Source of the DNA: Owenia fusiformis
Lineage: Eukaryota > Annelida > Polychaeta > Sabellida > Oweniidae
Reading direction: 5' to 3'
Assembly: GCA_903813345.2 (NCBI GenBank)
Contig: CAIIXF020000006.1
Location: 16,124,348 to 16,188,347 of the forward strand
DNA: 64,000 nucleotides
In this document: one piece after another, positions 37,601 through 52,600 of the stretch
How positions within the stretch are numbered: the first letter of the stretch is position 1
How the letters are laid out: each line of letters starts with the position of its first letter
The notes under the pieces: model-generated
The model's input: the letters and a program-made list of their open reading frames with translations, nothing else
Database searches by the model: none
What the model was told of the DNA's origin: nothing
Made by a program: the position numbers and the translations under genes

Positions 37601-40600
37601 TTAAGTAGTGTTTTAAAAGTGAGCTTCATATGGTTTAAGTCACGCTTTGCATCAAATCCCAGCAGTGCCCCCTGCAAGTTAAGTGTCTTATCAGTTGGGA
37701 TATTTACATCATTTGCATGATTCATACTGATTTGTTTTCGTTAAAAAAGCATCAACATGTGTCATCCCTATTAGGATGCTGGGACTCAGTGATAGTCACA
37801 CATTGGTCTGTAAATGTGACATCTCACCTTGTTTTGAACAACATGCTAGAAGGTTCTTGTTAACATAGTATTTATGATACAAACTAAGATGTTGGATAAA
37901 ATTTGGGTTGTTCATTTGGTCATATATGATATAACCATGTTTTGGATCAAGAATTGACCCCAAACTTTATATTCTATATTATATAAGTCAGAGTGCCTTT
38001 AATCCATGTTAATAAATACTTGAATGTGTACTTGAATGTGAACAACAACAATGTACTACTGTTGAACGGGGTCAATACAATACTTGAATCAGGTCAATAA
38101 ATCTGAATATTTTCTCCATTATCTTGGACACCACTTATCAGTTCCAAATTCCTCAGATGTAAAATCTCTCATGAAAACTACAGTATCTGAAATTGGATGT
38201 CTTGGGTAATAACTTCTTGATCAAATGAGGCCAATCCCGATCTTCAATTGCCTATCTTAATCGAATAAATAGTCACATTACCTCTTAGTGTTTGACCCAT
38301 CAATAATCAGAATCAGTAATTGGCCAAATTTTAGTTTATAAGTAAATCTAAGACGCTACAGAATTCTGATTACGATGTAGTAAGATATCATGAGTACATT
38401 ACATGCCCTTTAAGTACTAACAGAAATTGGCAATAAATGTCTTCAAGAAAGATCGCTGTCTTGTTTTTCCCAATTTTATATTTTCTCAGAACTCTGATAT
38501 CTGTAAGACAAGTAAATTACAATCAAGGCTTTGGGTAATAATAGTAGCTTCTTATAGAAATTTGCAAGAGTCTTACAAGAAAATAGCTTGTATCTTAGAT
38601 ACTTAAGATGCCTTAATTATGTCTTCAAGACAAATACTGTCTACTTGTAGCTTTATCTTAATAATTTGAGCTGAGCTGTGTCATTGTCAAGGACTTTTTT
38701 GAGTTATGCCTGACAGGAAGAGGAGTCAACGTGATTTCACTTTTCAATTTGAATTAGTCGTTATAAAGATTACATTGTCTCTAGGTTCATTATAATGTCT
38801 CAACGGTTCATTTTTATTAGTGTATTGCTCCTTTGTGAGCCATTTCACAAGTAATAAATAATTGAACAGAAAATTGAGGAATTGTTTAAAAGAGCTTTTT
38901 CCAGGTTTGTTTACAATATATTACTATGGTTACAGTTGTAAATAGTTAATCTGTTTTATAAAACACAATCAACGTGAAATGATTGATAAATCAAATCAAA
39001 ATTTAAACAAGTCTTACTTATTTTCTGTTTCAGTTGTCCAAGCTCGTGGCCTAACAAACAAAACAAAAAGTCAATGCGATTCTTATATAAAGATGTCGCT
39101 GTACCCTGATGATGCCAAAAGAACACATTGTAAAACAGAGATGGTCTACGAGACTAACAACCCAGTATATGACGAGAAGTTCTCTTTGTAAGTATCCATT
39201 ATAGTCTTTTGAGTCTTTCAAGTCTGACTTGACCCTACCCTATCGAGCCATCTACTCTGCCTGATGAACTTGTGGGGTGTAAGTGGGGCTTTCAGGGAGT
39301 TAAAGTCGCACAAAGCAAGACCATAATCATTAATTTCATAGAACATCTGAATTCAGTTGATCCACTGTCATTCTTTTATGAATTATTGATGTCATAAATG
39401 ATATGACATGTCTTGTCAGTCAGTAATATAAATATGATAAATGTCACAAAATATGGACAGTTATTAACATTTGATAGTATTTTGATCCAAATATGTTTTT
39501 CTTTTTCACCACCATCTATAGATGTCACTGCTTGTACCATACTGCAGTCTTGTTCTACAGCAGCTACAAATCAAATATTTTACCATGGTCGACATATTAT
39601 TGATTACGGCTATTGTACACTACTTTGGAAATAACTAGATGAAACGTTTTATTTTTTAAGTGAGCTACTGGACGGAGACAAGAAAAAACGATTGCTGATA
39701 TCAATCTGGCACAGAGACATTAAAAAAGAGTAAGTAGTGTTATTTATCAATTATTTAACTCAAAGCCTATTTTTTCAATCCAACGGAAAAGTATTTTTAG
39801 CTGCTAAATAGACAGTGTTATCTTGCATTGTTCTCTTACCATTTATGTATCTTATTAAACTCATGTACAAAATCTTCAGTGTATGAATGGATTGGTGGAA
39901 ATCTCATTTTTAATTATCTTGAGTATTATGGATTTTCTGTTTTTATCACATTGCGACCAGTTGTTAATTATTTTTTCATGGCTAATGTGATGAAGAGGTA
40001 ATACGTTGGTCTTATCGGGATTTAATCAATGAAACAACAGAAAGCCCGAGTTTGTATTTAATCAGTGTAAGGTCATTTATTTAATCAGACGCTCGGAGCT
40101 AGTTCACTTATTTCATTAGTACTATTTCATTTATTTAAATTCGCTTCTTTTGAAGATATGCATCATGAATTTTGGGATAAATTAAGTGTGTGGAATCTTT
40201 TGAAAAGATTCCTTGACAGTGTGGTGTAGCATGTTAAATACAAAAGGAAAATTAAGCAATCAGATTTCTAATGAAATTATGATAAATTAATCTTTGAACA
40301 AAGTTCAATTATACAAAAATTTTATATATTGTTCATTTGCTTTCTTTTTTTAAACTTCTCTACTCATGTATGTAAAATACCATTTTACCGTGATATGATC
40401 AAATTATATATTCTTGCCACATTGAATGTTAACCCGTAAAATATAAGTGGTCATGTTTTAAAATAGAAAATAGAGTGAAAAAGAGTGGAATCAGCAAGGA
40501 ATGAAGAAAATAGGTATGTTTTCGATACTCTAAATTATATAGAAATGCAAGAAAGCTATACAGGTTATTCAGATTTTACAGAGAAAAAGTGTATATTTTG

Positions 40601-43600
40601 CATGACTATATGGAAAGTTGAGGCATGTTGACGCTGATTCTCTATGACAACAAGATGCCTGATTTGTCTTATCATATTGTGCTTGCTTCAGATCTAAGAC
40701 AATATATGCAGTATTCATTTTAGTAATACATGTACATGGTTATTGGAATGACCTTCATTGCATTGACCTTCAATGGAATTAAAATACAAGAATTATCTTC
40801 TACACGAGATCCATGTGTTTGTTCAATTCCGTCTGGGACTGGAAAGGTATTTAACGTGGATGTAAACCATTAGCACATTTCTAAATGATGTACTATAGTG
40901 AAAAGTCTTTGCGGGAATTCCCTATAGATATACAATGTACAATCTCTAATGCAATTTTTTATCTCATTAAATTGTTTCTGAGAAAAAAACTCTTAACACG
41001 GCGTTCGACACAAGAAGTTCTTCATTCAGTGAATGACTTTATTGAAGGTTATGTAACTACTGCACGAGTACTCATTAAATCTTCCCCATCTGTTAAAGTT
41101 CACACTCCGTCAAGAGAAGGTATGTTTTTTATAGCGCATTTGCAGGCAATGTTGTTTAACTTCTAATACGATTTCTGCAACTCATTATTTTTCACTGGGA
41201 AATCTTGTTAAGGTTGTGTCTAATGAATGTTTGTAAGGGAATGGATTAATGTGAATCTTTCTGTATTAATTCTTCACAATCGAGTTGACGACAATATCAC
41301 AATATGATTAGCACGAACTATGGTACATTATAGTGCTTATAATGGTGATGTTCGTGTTACGATAATTTCTCATTATATATTCCCTTTCCGAGATTTTATT
41401 AACATGTGCTGGTTGTTGGTCACTTGTTATGTTAAGCTTACATGCTGATTTGGAGACGACGTGGGTTATTGTACTGAAAGTTGTTTGAATATGAACAGGT
41501 GAATGATGAGTGGGCTGATTGTTAATGGTTACTGAATATAACGTTATCTTTGGATTAGGAAGGGTTTGCTCATGTAATATCTCGCATTACTTCTTTGTGA
41601 ACTCATAAAAAGGATGCTGATGAATTTTTTATGAGCTACCTGACTTATCCATGTCTCTACCAGTTATAAGAGGATTAATGGGCATACTGCAGTTAAAACA
41701 TGTACATGTTCTTCGATGTCATTGATTCAAGCGACTCTGGTTATAATCATCATTTGATACAATATTTCTTGTAAAAATTTTTTAGCATTTCTATACAATT
41801 TAGCATGTTGGCTTCATGTAGATATATATTATTTTGAACTTTTTTCATTCGTTTTTACCAAATTTTGCATTTTAAAACATCATGTTATGGATATTTCTAG
41901 TCATGCTTATGTTCAATGTTTTCTCTTTCCCTTATCATGGAAATATCGATACACTGTAGTATATAAGTCCAGTGGATGATTTGATTGATCATGTTTATTT
42001 TTAGTTTTGTTTTGTTGATTTAAAAATAACCTTAATATCAATATTAGACTTTATTTATCAACATCTGTGTTATAGTTTCAATTGATCGATATATTTGAAT
42101 CAATTGATTTAATATATAGTTTCATTGTTTCATGTTTCTTTGTTTTAATTCCCTATGTCCCCCCCAATAGCATTTCCTCTCCCTGCCCTGTGCTTAAGGA
42201 TGGCCATTTTATAGGATAGTATGGGGAGGGTGTAGTCCATTGGGGATTTTGTTGAATCTACAATCATGAATTTATTAGATTGTATGGGTAGAAAATATGA
42301 TTATTTTGATATTATTAAATCAGTTAATTTAGAAATTTGCTGTAGGTCATAACGCACAATGAATTGACAATAAGATAACTAGTTTTTCTGTTATTTCTGG
42401 AATTACAAGTAAAACAATTATATTGTTAATGAGGTGTGTAGAACCAGCTAAAAATTGTTCAAGCGTCACAAAATTAGTCACAAAATCTCGAGCTTGACTG
42501 ACATACACACTTGTACATATTATATGGTACTAGAGAATGGAAGTTATGATAGACATGAAGAACATTTTTGATGGAGGTTTTTTTCCTGGATGGCAATTTG
42601 GAGTAATCAGTAGCATTTGTTATGTTCTTGAGTTTCTCTGATTCATCTGATTGATTTCAAAGGAGATATTATCCTCTCTAAAATTGGATGAAGGATTGTA
42701 TCAGTGTTCACTGTACAATATGTGATGAAACTATTTATCATTTCCTTGTATTTTTCAGACGCAGTGAGTTCCTTGGTTGTATGTCATTTGGGCTGAAGCA
42801 TCTCTTGGCCACAAGCAGAGTAAGTAAAATATATTCATCCTAAACTCAAGATCTCGTAATAAAGTAAAAAGAATTCTCTACAGTGCTCCTTACCCCTGAG
42901 ACTCTAAATTTCAATTTTATAATACCGTGACATATTCCCCAAGACTTTATATTTCAATTTTAGATCATTGTGACTTATTTGTTATTATTTGTACTAGCGT
43001 TTTGCAAGCATCGCTGGGAGTGTCATAACGTAATCCCCCATAGAATTGGCAGAGAATTGATTGGTCGATCAGTCACGCCAAGCTATTTGTATCTGTCTCG
43101 GGAGAATCTGAGTCTACGTGAAAATATGATGAATTTGGTATTATATTGTAAGACATGTGATGGATTATGTATGAAAATAATAATAGAATTTTCAAGGTGA
43201 TTTTAGTATTGTGTTATTGTTCTGAAAGGTATCTTATATTAAAACATTGCGATTAGGTACATATTCATTTCCTCCTTATATTGTGCTAGTTCGATCAGAT
43301 GTTATAGAGTCTGCCTGGTCAAGTGAGTAAATATAGGTATTAATGCAAATATGATGAACACTGAGGTCATCTATACAAATACAATCATATTATAAAGCAA
43401 TTATCGTAAGTAATCTAGTGGAATACTTGTTTACGCTGGTAATTGGAAATCAAACTTGTAATTTTAATTTCATATTTCTTATTCAGTCAATATTCCTCTT
43501 AACTTGAATGAATGGAAATTAATAGACGCGAGAAACAAAAAAATGGGATTTCGTTTTAAAGTGTAGTTATCTGTTTACAGACAATCACTGGCTGGTACTA

Positions 43601-46600
43601 CTTACTGACAGAGGATATAGGACGCAAGAAACATCTACGTGCGACAGAAACAACAGTTCCAACTCAGCCACCACTTCCACAGAAAAAAGGTATTTAAAGA
43701 TCATTGTAACTCTAATGGATCTATTGTATGGATACACATGTATGTGATACACATATATTTCCAATTTTTCACTTTTGGGAAACTAATACCAGCTGATATT
43801 TACGTGGTAGTAATCATATCAAAAATATCAGAATCGCAATAATTTCACATGTTTGTAATTTTCATCATTTAACCTTGAATGAGCCACTTTGCAGGTTTTA
43901 TCTACTCCATGGCTAGGAATTATTACCCTTTTAGAAAATTATCCAAGCCCTTGTGGTTTCACTGGAAATTGTTCCATGTGAAGGTGACTAATAACACATA
44001 TAGGATGAACAAATGTGAAGTTAACACCCCTGACAAGAGGGAAATATATTCTAATTAACCAGCTTTTCTGATTATTTTCAAGAATATTGTTAACTCTTTT
44101 GACCATAGTAAATCTCCCGTAAGGATAAGTACAGCAGGGCTATGGGAGAACACGGGCGAATGTCATCAAATCCCCATCATGCTTTCCAAGTAGTAATAGG
44201 GCTATGAGAGAGAACTTTGTTCTCACAATTGCAAACTTTTCCAATATACAAACTCATCTATTTATAACATTATTAATTCCCGATATAGTTTTTCTTTTCA
44301 CTTTTTGAATTGATCTATTTAAATGTGAATACTATAACTGTCTCAGTAATTTTTTTCTCGAGATTATTATTTTTGGAAAAATCATGCTATATGTGTCTTG
44401 TGTGAAACATAAATCTGTTGTACTAATTGCACTAGTGTTTGAAGAAATGTTGAGGTTTTCTTTTAAAGTAGACTATAAATGGGCAGATTAATTAAGTTTA
44501 TTACATTATTGGTATTTCACAGTCTTCTCTGCTTCAAGTTCGTAAACTATTGTTGACATAGTATGTAGGCAAATCTGAGATCAAACAAAAAGATCTGTGA
44601 TTTATATCTGTTTTCATAATTCCATGAAGTAGAGGGAAAATTGCCAAGGAAGAAAGTGAAAATATTGTTTCTCTTGTCATGTGAGACTTCTTTGTCTTTT
44701 AAACAGTCTCATTTTTGCATTTCTGCACAATTTATAATACTATCCATAGTTCTGATATGTCTGCTGTTTTTATCCTTACAGAATTCATTATATTCAAGTG
44801 TATTTAGCATTTTTAACATGAGCACTTTCAAAATGACATTTAATCTGAGGTTGTGTGGTCAAGGGGCAAACCTTATTAGACAAGACATCATCAGTGATGT
44901 ATGAGGATGATGCATATAAAATTAAAACTACAGACACCTTACCCAATGTGCTCCATACGCCTTATATTAATAGAATAAAAAATACGAACAATTATTATCT
45001 GTGATAATGTACATTAATTTGAGTTATTAGCACCAATTATTTTTGAAGATTTATTGAAGGTTACACGTAGAATAAGTCTGTGTTTGTTGGATAATTTGCG
45101 AGGTTGTAGTGATCAATGGCTCTTGTTATTCCATGACATTTTATACCAATTAGGTGGATTGCCTGCGATTGAGGCCTCTCAAACAGGAGATGGCATTCAG
45201 ATGCTAATGAGCGTGACATCCTAAACTACAACATAGTTATCAATCAATACATTTTTTATACAAGACATGTCAGTCACCAGATATTGAACATAAGACGTTC
45301 ATGAACATCCTGTATTTGGATCATATTACACAATTATTTTAGTGCATAGTCTTCTGAAAAGAAACCGCACGCTCTTTTCTGAAGAAATCAATTATCTAAA
45401 AGTACATTCCAGTGATATTATTATGACTTACAAGATCTAGCGACCATATTCAGTTATGGTCTTAATATGGTGCCATATATCATGCAGTAGTTGAAAATGT
45501 ATGTAACATTTTCCTCATATTTTAGCCATTTTGCCCATTCTCATAAAGTACCCCTCCTTAGAAAACAAAAAATCTAGATTTTTCTTGGATCTCTGCAGTA
45601 ATTATGGAAATTATTTGACAAGCTCTATAATCTAATATTTAAGGCACCTAATGGTGTCATGCCATGTAATTGATTTATTGAAGCTTTTTCCAAACTACCA
45701 AGATTCACACATTTTCGTGGCAAGATTTCTGTTTTGATACGATCGATATGCAACCGTGTAAGATATAGCTCCAATCACATTTCACAATTCAAGCGTCATG
45801 CAAACCGATATGTCATTGTTATTTAAAGCTATCTTATATCGTAAAGTCATTTTGCATGATGAAAACATCATTTCATATTTCACAATTCTACAGCAACAGC
45901 TGTGACAATTAATGTACAAGAAATAAATAGGAATTTAGATGAACTGATTAACAAGCCATTCAGTCGTGAGGTAATCCACCCAATATTCTAATTTACCAGA
46001 CCCAATGTTGCAATTCCTGATGAGAAATCGAAAGAAAAGTTGGCGTGGAATATTAAATTGTTAATGAGTTAATGAAAACATCTAATACATGTTTTTGTCC
46101 AAGTATCTCGGCTGGAATTCTGGAAAGGGTCTTTATTTTGAAGGGTTATTAATTTATTATTAATTTATTTTTTTTATGTTTTTCAGTACCCTCAAATATA
46201 CCACCAGTGAACAAAGATGTCTTGTGGATGGAATCAATTACAGTAAGTTTATTAATTTTATATTTTACATGGTCCTCAATGGAAAATATTTTGGTCAGTA
46301 TTTTGAGATTTTTCCATGACAGATGTGTTTTACTTGAACAGGGGAGTTTACTTGATGGAGGTGTTCACTTTTACAGAGGTGTTCTCTTGCCAGAGGTTTT
46401 CACTTGGTAGAGGTTTTCACTTGGTAGAGGTGTTCATTTTGACAGGTTTTGGTATATTAGAAGTCAGTATCAGGCTGACATTTAATTTTGAGGATTTCAA
46501 CGTAACGTTTCTCATTTTCCTTTAGGCCAACTTTGTTATAATTCAAGGTCAGTTACATTCATTTGAGATTCTTTCTTATAAGCTTATCATTAATTGATTC

Positions 46601-49600
46601 ACTTGGGTAAAACGAAATTGCTCCATGTCATGTCTACAGATTTCGTAATCTGAGTGATTTTTCATTTCTTTAGATTCTACTGTGCTTATTCAACCTTCGT
46701 AGAACAGAAATCGGACAGTGGGTCTCTCTAACCTAAAGGAACATTCTGTACTTTCACTAACAGAGAAGCTCAATGTTGAAAATGTTCTTGCATTTTAAGG
46801 ATCTTAATCTTGGCTGTTGTCCCCTTATAAAGTACATGTTTTATATTACTTCTTTGTGAAATGTTTTCCTTCCCTTAAGTATCCATTTACTTATTTCTAT
46901 GATATTCAAAAAGCAAGTTTCAATTTCGTTGTTATTGGCACATTCGTAGTGGCGCCTTCAATGATATAAAACCTCCGATCAGGCAAGCATCATCCACTTT
47001 GGGGACTCCTTCATTCTCTAATCGAGCCTTTAGGATTTTAGCCATTAGTCATCAAACCAATACAAGCAAAGATCAGACTAGAATCTAGATGACATATATT
47101 CCTGGCCCCAGAGGAAGAGGATTTCAATAATTTGTCTATACTTCAAATTGACAAATTGCCATAAAACAAATATCAATGACATTCAAATGTCACTGACAGG
47201 AGAATCTGGTTATTTTTACTTTCCGTTTTACCAGATTTACCCACGGGATTAGGAATGTGACGCTAACCAGAAGTATTTTACGCCAAGCTAGATAGGGCAC
47301 TGTCAAATATCTCATCATTAACACACCAGTGATTTATTGTGATTTTATTTTGATCTGGTTAGGCCCAGTTTGATTCAATTCATCTCGTCACACAAATTTA
47401 ACGAAATGAGTTGCTCTGGAAAGATATCTTAAAGGTTAAAGATTCTAGGTCTTATTTCAAACGTATCTGACTTTATGTGACATATCACTTTAGATATTCT
47501 CTTAAAATATCTTGCATTACTTTCAGTATTTTCTTGCATTAAGTATTTTTCGCATCACTAAGTATTCTCTTGCATCTCTATATATTCTCTTGCATCACTA
47601 TATATTCTCTTGCATCACTTCAAGATTGTCTCATATCACTTATAATAACAAGTTCTTGTTCTTTAACACTTTTTTATTAATTTTGATGATGAATATAATA
47701 CACACGTATCTGCATTTCTCCATGAAAACAAGTAAATGCAGTGCGTAATATGTATACGGAAATATGTTTTGAAACATGCCATCATTCTGCTTCATACGGG
47801 AATTGAGTTTTAGATTAGCTAAAAGCGTTACTTAGCAGTAACTAGTAGGAAATAAAAAAATCAGAATTTCTCTTCTATTTAAATATAATGTTAAGGATCT
47901 AGTATATTTCAATTAGTGTTGTTCTGTTTCTACTTGGTTATCATTCTTTCCAGATATCTGATCCCTTCCATATTTCAGTCTTACACTGTCACTCTCTTAA
48001 TAATAATTTTTATGCATCACGTGACCTCGAGTGGCCAATTAATATCAAGTATTATAAAATATTTGATAAATGATCATGGGATTGAAAAGGTTGCTTTGGT
48101 GAACATAGGATACAAGTAAACGCTTCACCGAGCGAAATGTTTCTGAAACAACAGGCTTTCAAGCTTTGCAAATTACCATGGCTACAGATTTCATGTTTCT
48201 ATGGCGTTTTTTGTCTCAGACAATAAATTGAATCATACAATTCAAATCTCACATTGTTCCATATATATTAAGAACAATAATTATTGCTATTTACACTTAG
48301 CTTACTTTACCAGCCACTGACTCGACATAAATTTCAGTGAAAGATCAACGATCAGGTTTTAAGATATATTTTCATGTCGATAATTTTGGCCACTAACAGA
48401 AATGGAAAACTATAAAGGATATTCATAATTTTGATGAAAGGTATCACTTTCCAGTGCCTATAGAAGTTTAGGGCCTCGTTAAATGAAGATGTTCATTTTG
48501 CTAGAGTTGCTTGCATGCCTTGTTAGAGTGTATTAATGTCTTTGTAACACTTATAATCCTGCTCCTAACCTGATGACATATATCTGATCATGCTTACTTC
48601 TTTTCTCTAAAAATTGATTGAAATAAATGAATATCTTGGGTTTCCATACACTTTGAAGTGTTGACTAAATAATAAGAACTGTATTGCTTGCTGGGTTTAC
48701 TCTTTGCCCGTGACTTTGAATTTTGAAATATGGACATCATGATGTTTCTATCATGGGCACTGTACTGCTCTGCAATTAAGTGTTCTTTATTGGGTGGTGT
48801 GGGTAGCTATGTAATTGTCTTATATCCATGGCTATCTTATTAGATTGAAAGAAATGACATCTACGTGTACTCACATTGTGCTCTTGCCATACGTTATGAT
48901 ATCTCAGTCCTTCGGGAAATATATTACCCCATGGTCTCTAAAAACAATATCATTGGGTGCGTCATTTTTCAATTTGATGACTTGTTTTTCGCCATGCGAA
49001 TCACCAATGCTGCAAGGAATCAAACACGATAATGTGTATATAGCATTATAGCATTTCTAAATTCACCTGTAATTGTGTATGTTCTGGTCATCAGGTGTTT
49101 TCCAAGTAGACATCCACTTAGCTGTATGTTTTGTTATTGAGAATAATCTTTTTCTGATTCAATCAACATCCAGAGGCCATATAAGGTCAAAAAAATTACA
49201 CGCCCATGTCCCATTAATCTCTGGCATTCTAAATTGAATTTCGATGGTGTATTATGACAAATAGACCTGCTATCTGTCTAAATAGCCACATGATTAAACA
49301 CATTAATCCAGATTTCATACCAATTAAAATTGATTCCAAGAAATACAGATCTGTCAATAATTTCTTTTGAACGCATATAGAGATGCAATAAATGTATGTC
49401 ATTGTTACAGTTTGTAAAGATAAAGAAATCGTGTTTGATATGAATGCGAAAAGCTCAGTTTGGGATGACAATTTCGATGACATGACAAATGACTCTAGTA
49501 ATGTAACGAGAGTCATATTTCAATTCGATAGTGTTCTCTTGTCAATTCTTTGTCACAACAGCTTGTTGAGTCTATAAAACCCATAATGTCATCGCAAACC

Positions 49601-52600
49601 TATAGCCCATTATTTAACTGTTAATTACAGTTCTGGATTTTATCAGTCAAGATTCATTTGGGATAATACATTTTTATTTGCCCTTTTCATGTATCTGAAA
49701 TAAAACGGATTAATTGATGTAATTAGGGTATAGTATTTAAATCTACAACACTATCATATTATTTCAATGTCATTAAACCTTTCCCATTTTTACATGTTTT
49801 TTATTATGAATTGAAATATATCTTATGGGGTAATAACTCATGGAGCCTTCTGGGATATAAGCACCTTCTCTGAAGCATGCTGGGTAGATATTATGGAAGT
49901 TAAAGGCCTGGGTTGTAATATCAGACACATGAGTACTGTCTAACGTGTATGATCATTACACACCATTGTACATTCCCCCATGGGTATTGAAGCATCAGAT
50001 CAGGAGAATATACTGCATGGTCTGAATAGGTCTCTGTTAATACGAGAGGAATGAGATTATTTTGCAATTTTTTTTGAATTGTTGCGCATGAGATTTATTT
50101 ATCAATTAAGTGAAGTTACTTGAAATTCAGATCATTCATTCATTCAGACTGATTTGCTGCTTTATTGTTATCAATGTTGTTTTGTTATGTAATATGATAT
50201 CATTGTTTTTCCAGCTTGTGATTGGTCGAGGCAGGAAGGGTTATGGGTTTACAGTGCTCGGCTCAAGCCCAGTTAGAATAGGGCGTGTTGACGAAGGTAT
50301 GTACTGTTTACACTATATTTCTAAAGAAAATATGACAACATTTCGATTCTAGTTGTTTAACCCATGGATGCTCACATGTCAAAGTGAAATTTAAAGTAAC
50401 AACAGGAACAACTGGGAAAAGAGTGGAAAAGACAAGAAATGAATACACAATTTTCTTCACACTCTAATTTGTATGAAAATTAAAAAAAATCAGCTTACAT
50501 CAAATTTTATTGAGCAAAAGTGTGTTTTAACAGGAGTAGACTGACTTCAATGAAGATCAATCAATTCATATAACACACTGTATAAACATACCACAACGAG
50601 TAGACCATTACAATAACAATCAAATCAAATATACATACTCAAGCTAAATAGATATTTCTTGGAAGATATTTTCTTCCATTGGTATAATATTGATATTTGG
50701 TATAATATATGCATCCTCGGGTTAATTCAGTTTGATTTTAGTTAAAATTGAACTGACACTCGAGGTGTTGTTTTAAATTATTTTCACTACTTATATGTGA
50801 CTTCTATCAGCCGATATCACCTCAGTGTGTTGAGATTAAAGGCAACATGTTGTTCTCACATCCAATGAATATAACACACAATCGTAATACTGCCATACAA
50901 AGTTACTGAAACCAATCAATTTAACAGGATTACCTATGCTATTTCAAGCCTATCAAAAATCAATAAAATTCTGAAACTGGATCTCGTTTGCTACACTTTC
51001 AGATGTTTAATTGATATACAGGCTACCATTCAATTTTACATCATACTTTCAAGAGACACCTGAGAAATCTTGTCATATAATTACCAAGAAAATTAACATA
51101 TATTACAACACAGATGCACTTCGAGACACTTAACTGTTTATATGGTCACCATGGTTCACCGTCTATCAATCTTATATTCTTAATTATAGTTAACAAATTT
51201 TACGTTGACTCATTATTTATAGACTTCCCAAGTTATGTATTTTATACAATGCAGTTATAATTCCAATTATTTGTAATTCACTTGCTCACATATGATAACA
51301 TAACTCACAAAAGATCGGAGGACACGATGCTTTTAGATACTTTCTCACAGGAGATTGACTTGATACTTTTTCCAATTCTGTTGATGCAATGATAATAGAC
51401 ATTTCAATTAGCATCCACATATGGAATTTTCAAGTGTCATTTGTAATATGTGACAGATAATAATTGGCTTATTGAAACTGTGTTGTTATTGAGTCGCTTT
51501 TGTTATTTATTTTTTATGGTTGTTTAAATTTAGATCAATCTGAGTATTCACCATTTTTCTTCTTTAAGTATATTGGATGTAAGATAATATGGATAAGAAA
51601 TGTTACGCGAAACAGAATTAAGAGCTGCTATAATTATCTTTTCATGGAAGATCCTTGAATCTAAAAAGACAAAAAATGATCATTTATTGTGTTCTATGTT
51701 TAGGATCCCAAGCCCACAAGCAAGGCCTGGAGAAAGGAGATTGTCTAGTGAGAATCAACGGTCAAAATGTGTCAAGGTCATCAGCGGAAAGCATTGTTCG
51801 TATAATCAGGTAATACATTATAAAGAAATTAGAATAATGGACTAAATTAAGTTTCATAATTTCTGCTGAGGTTCTTACGTATTGTTTTATATAAGAGTTT
51901 AAGGAATTCCGAAATAAATAAATTGATTTTGTGTATAGGTACTTGCACTAGATCAAATACACCTATAGAATTCCTCAAGCTATCAATAGATCATGCTTTC
52001 GTATTAGTCAATATTGTTTTGACGCCTTCAGAAGTATTACTTGAGATAATATGTAATGCAATTATTTTTACTGAAATATCACTTTTGAACATCTTTTTTA
52101 TTTAGACTGTCGACTAAACAAATTGTCTTGGATGTCCAACGTGCCAGAACTGTCACAGATATTCCAGAACCTCATGTTACATTAATGGACAACGTAGACC
52201 GCAACCAAAATATTGAAAAATTCAAAATGGCTGATGACTGTAAAGAAAATATGGTAAAGCACGCTGGGATTAGTACAGTGCCACCTATTGGTACCCCTAA
52301 GAAACTGATGGATGAAGAGAGAAGAACACAGAGCGAGCCAAACCTTGAAGCCTTAAACACATCATCGGTGCCACAGATCATGATTGCATACCAGGTTGGT
52401 CAGAACTAGCTGTTCATTTGACATTGAAATCTGATTGATTTCCATTTCCCATCAGGAATTTGTGTATACAAGAGATAGAAAACATTTCCTTTTACAGCGA
52501 TACATTAAAACAATATTGATGCAATCTAGATTATTACACTTAAAATCAGTTTTCCATTTGTATTCCTTGACACTGAATTATGAATGTTTTTAAAAATGAA

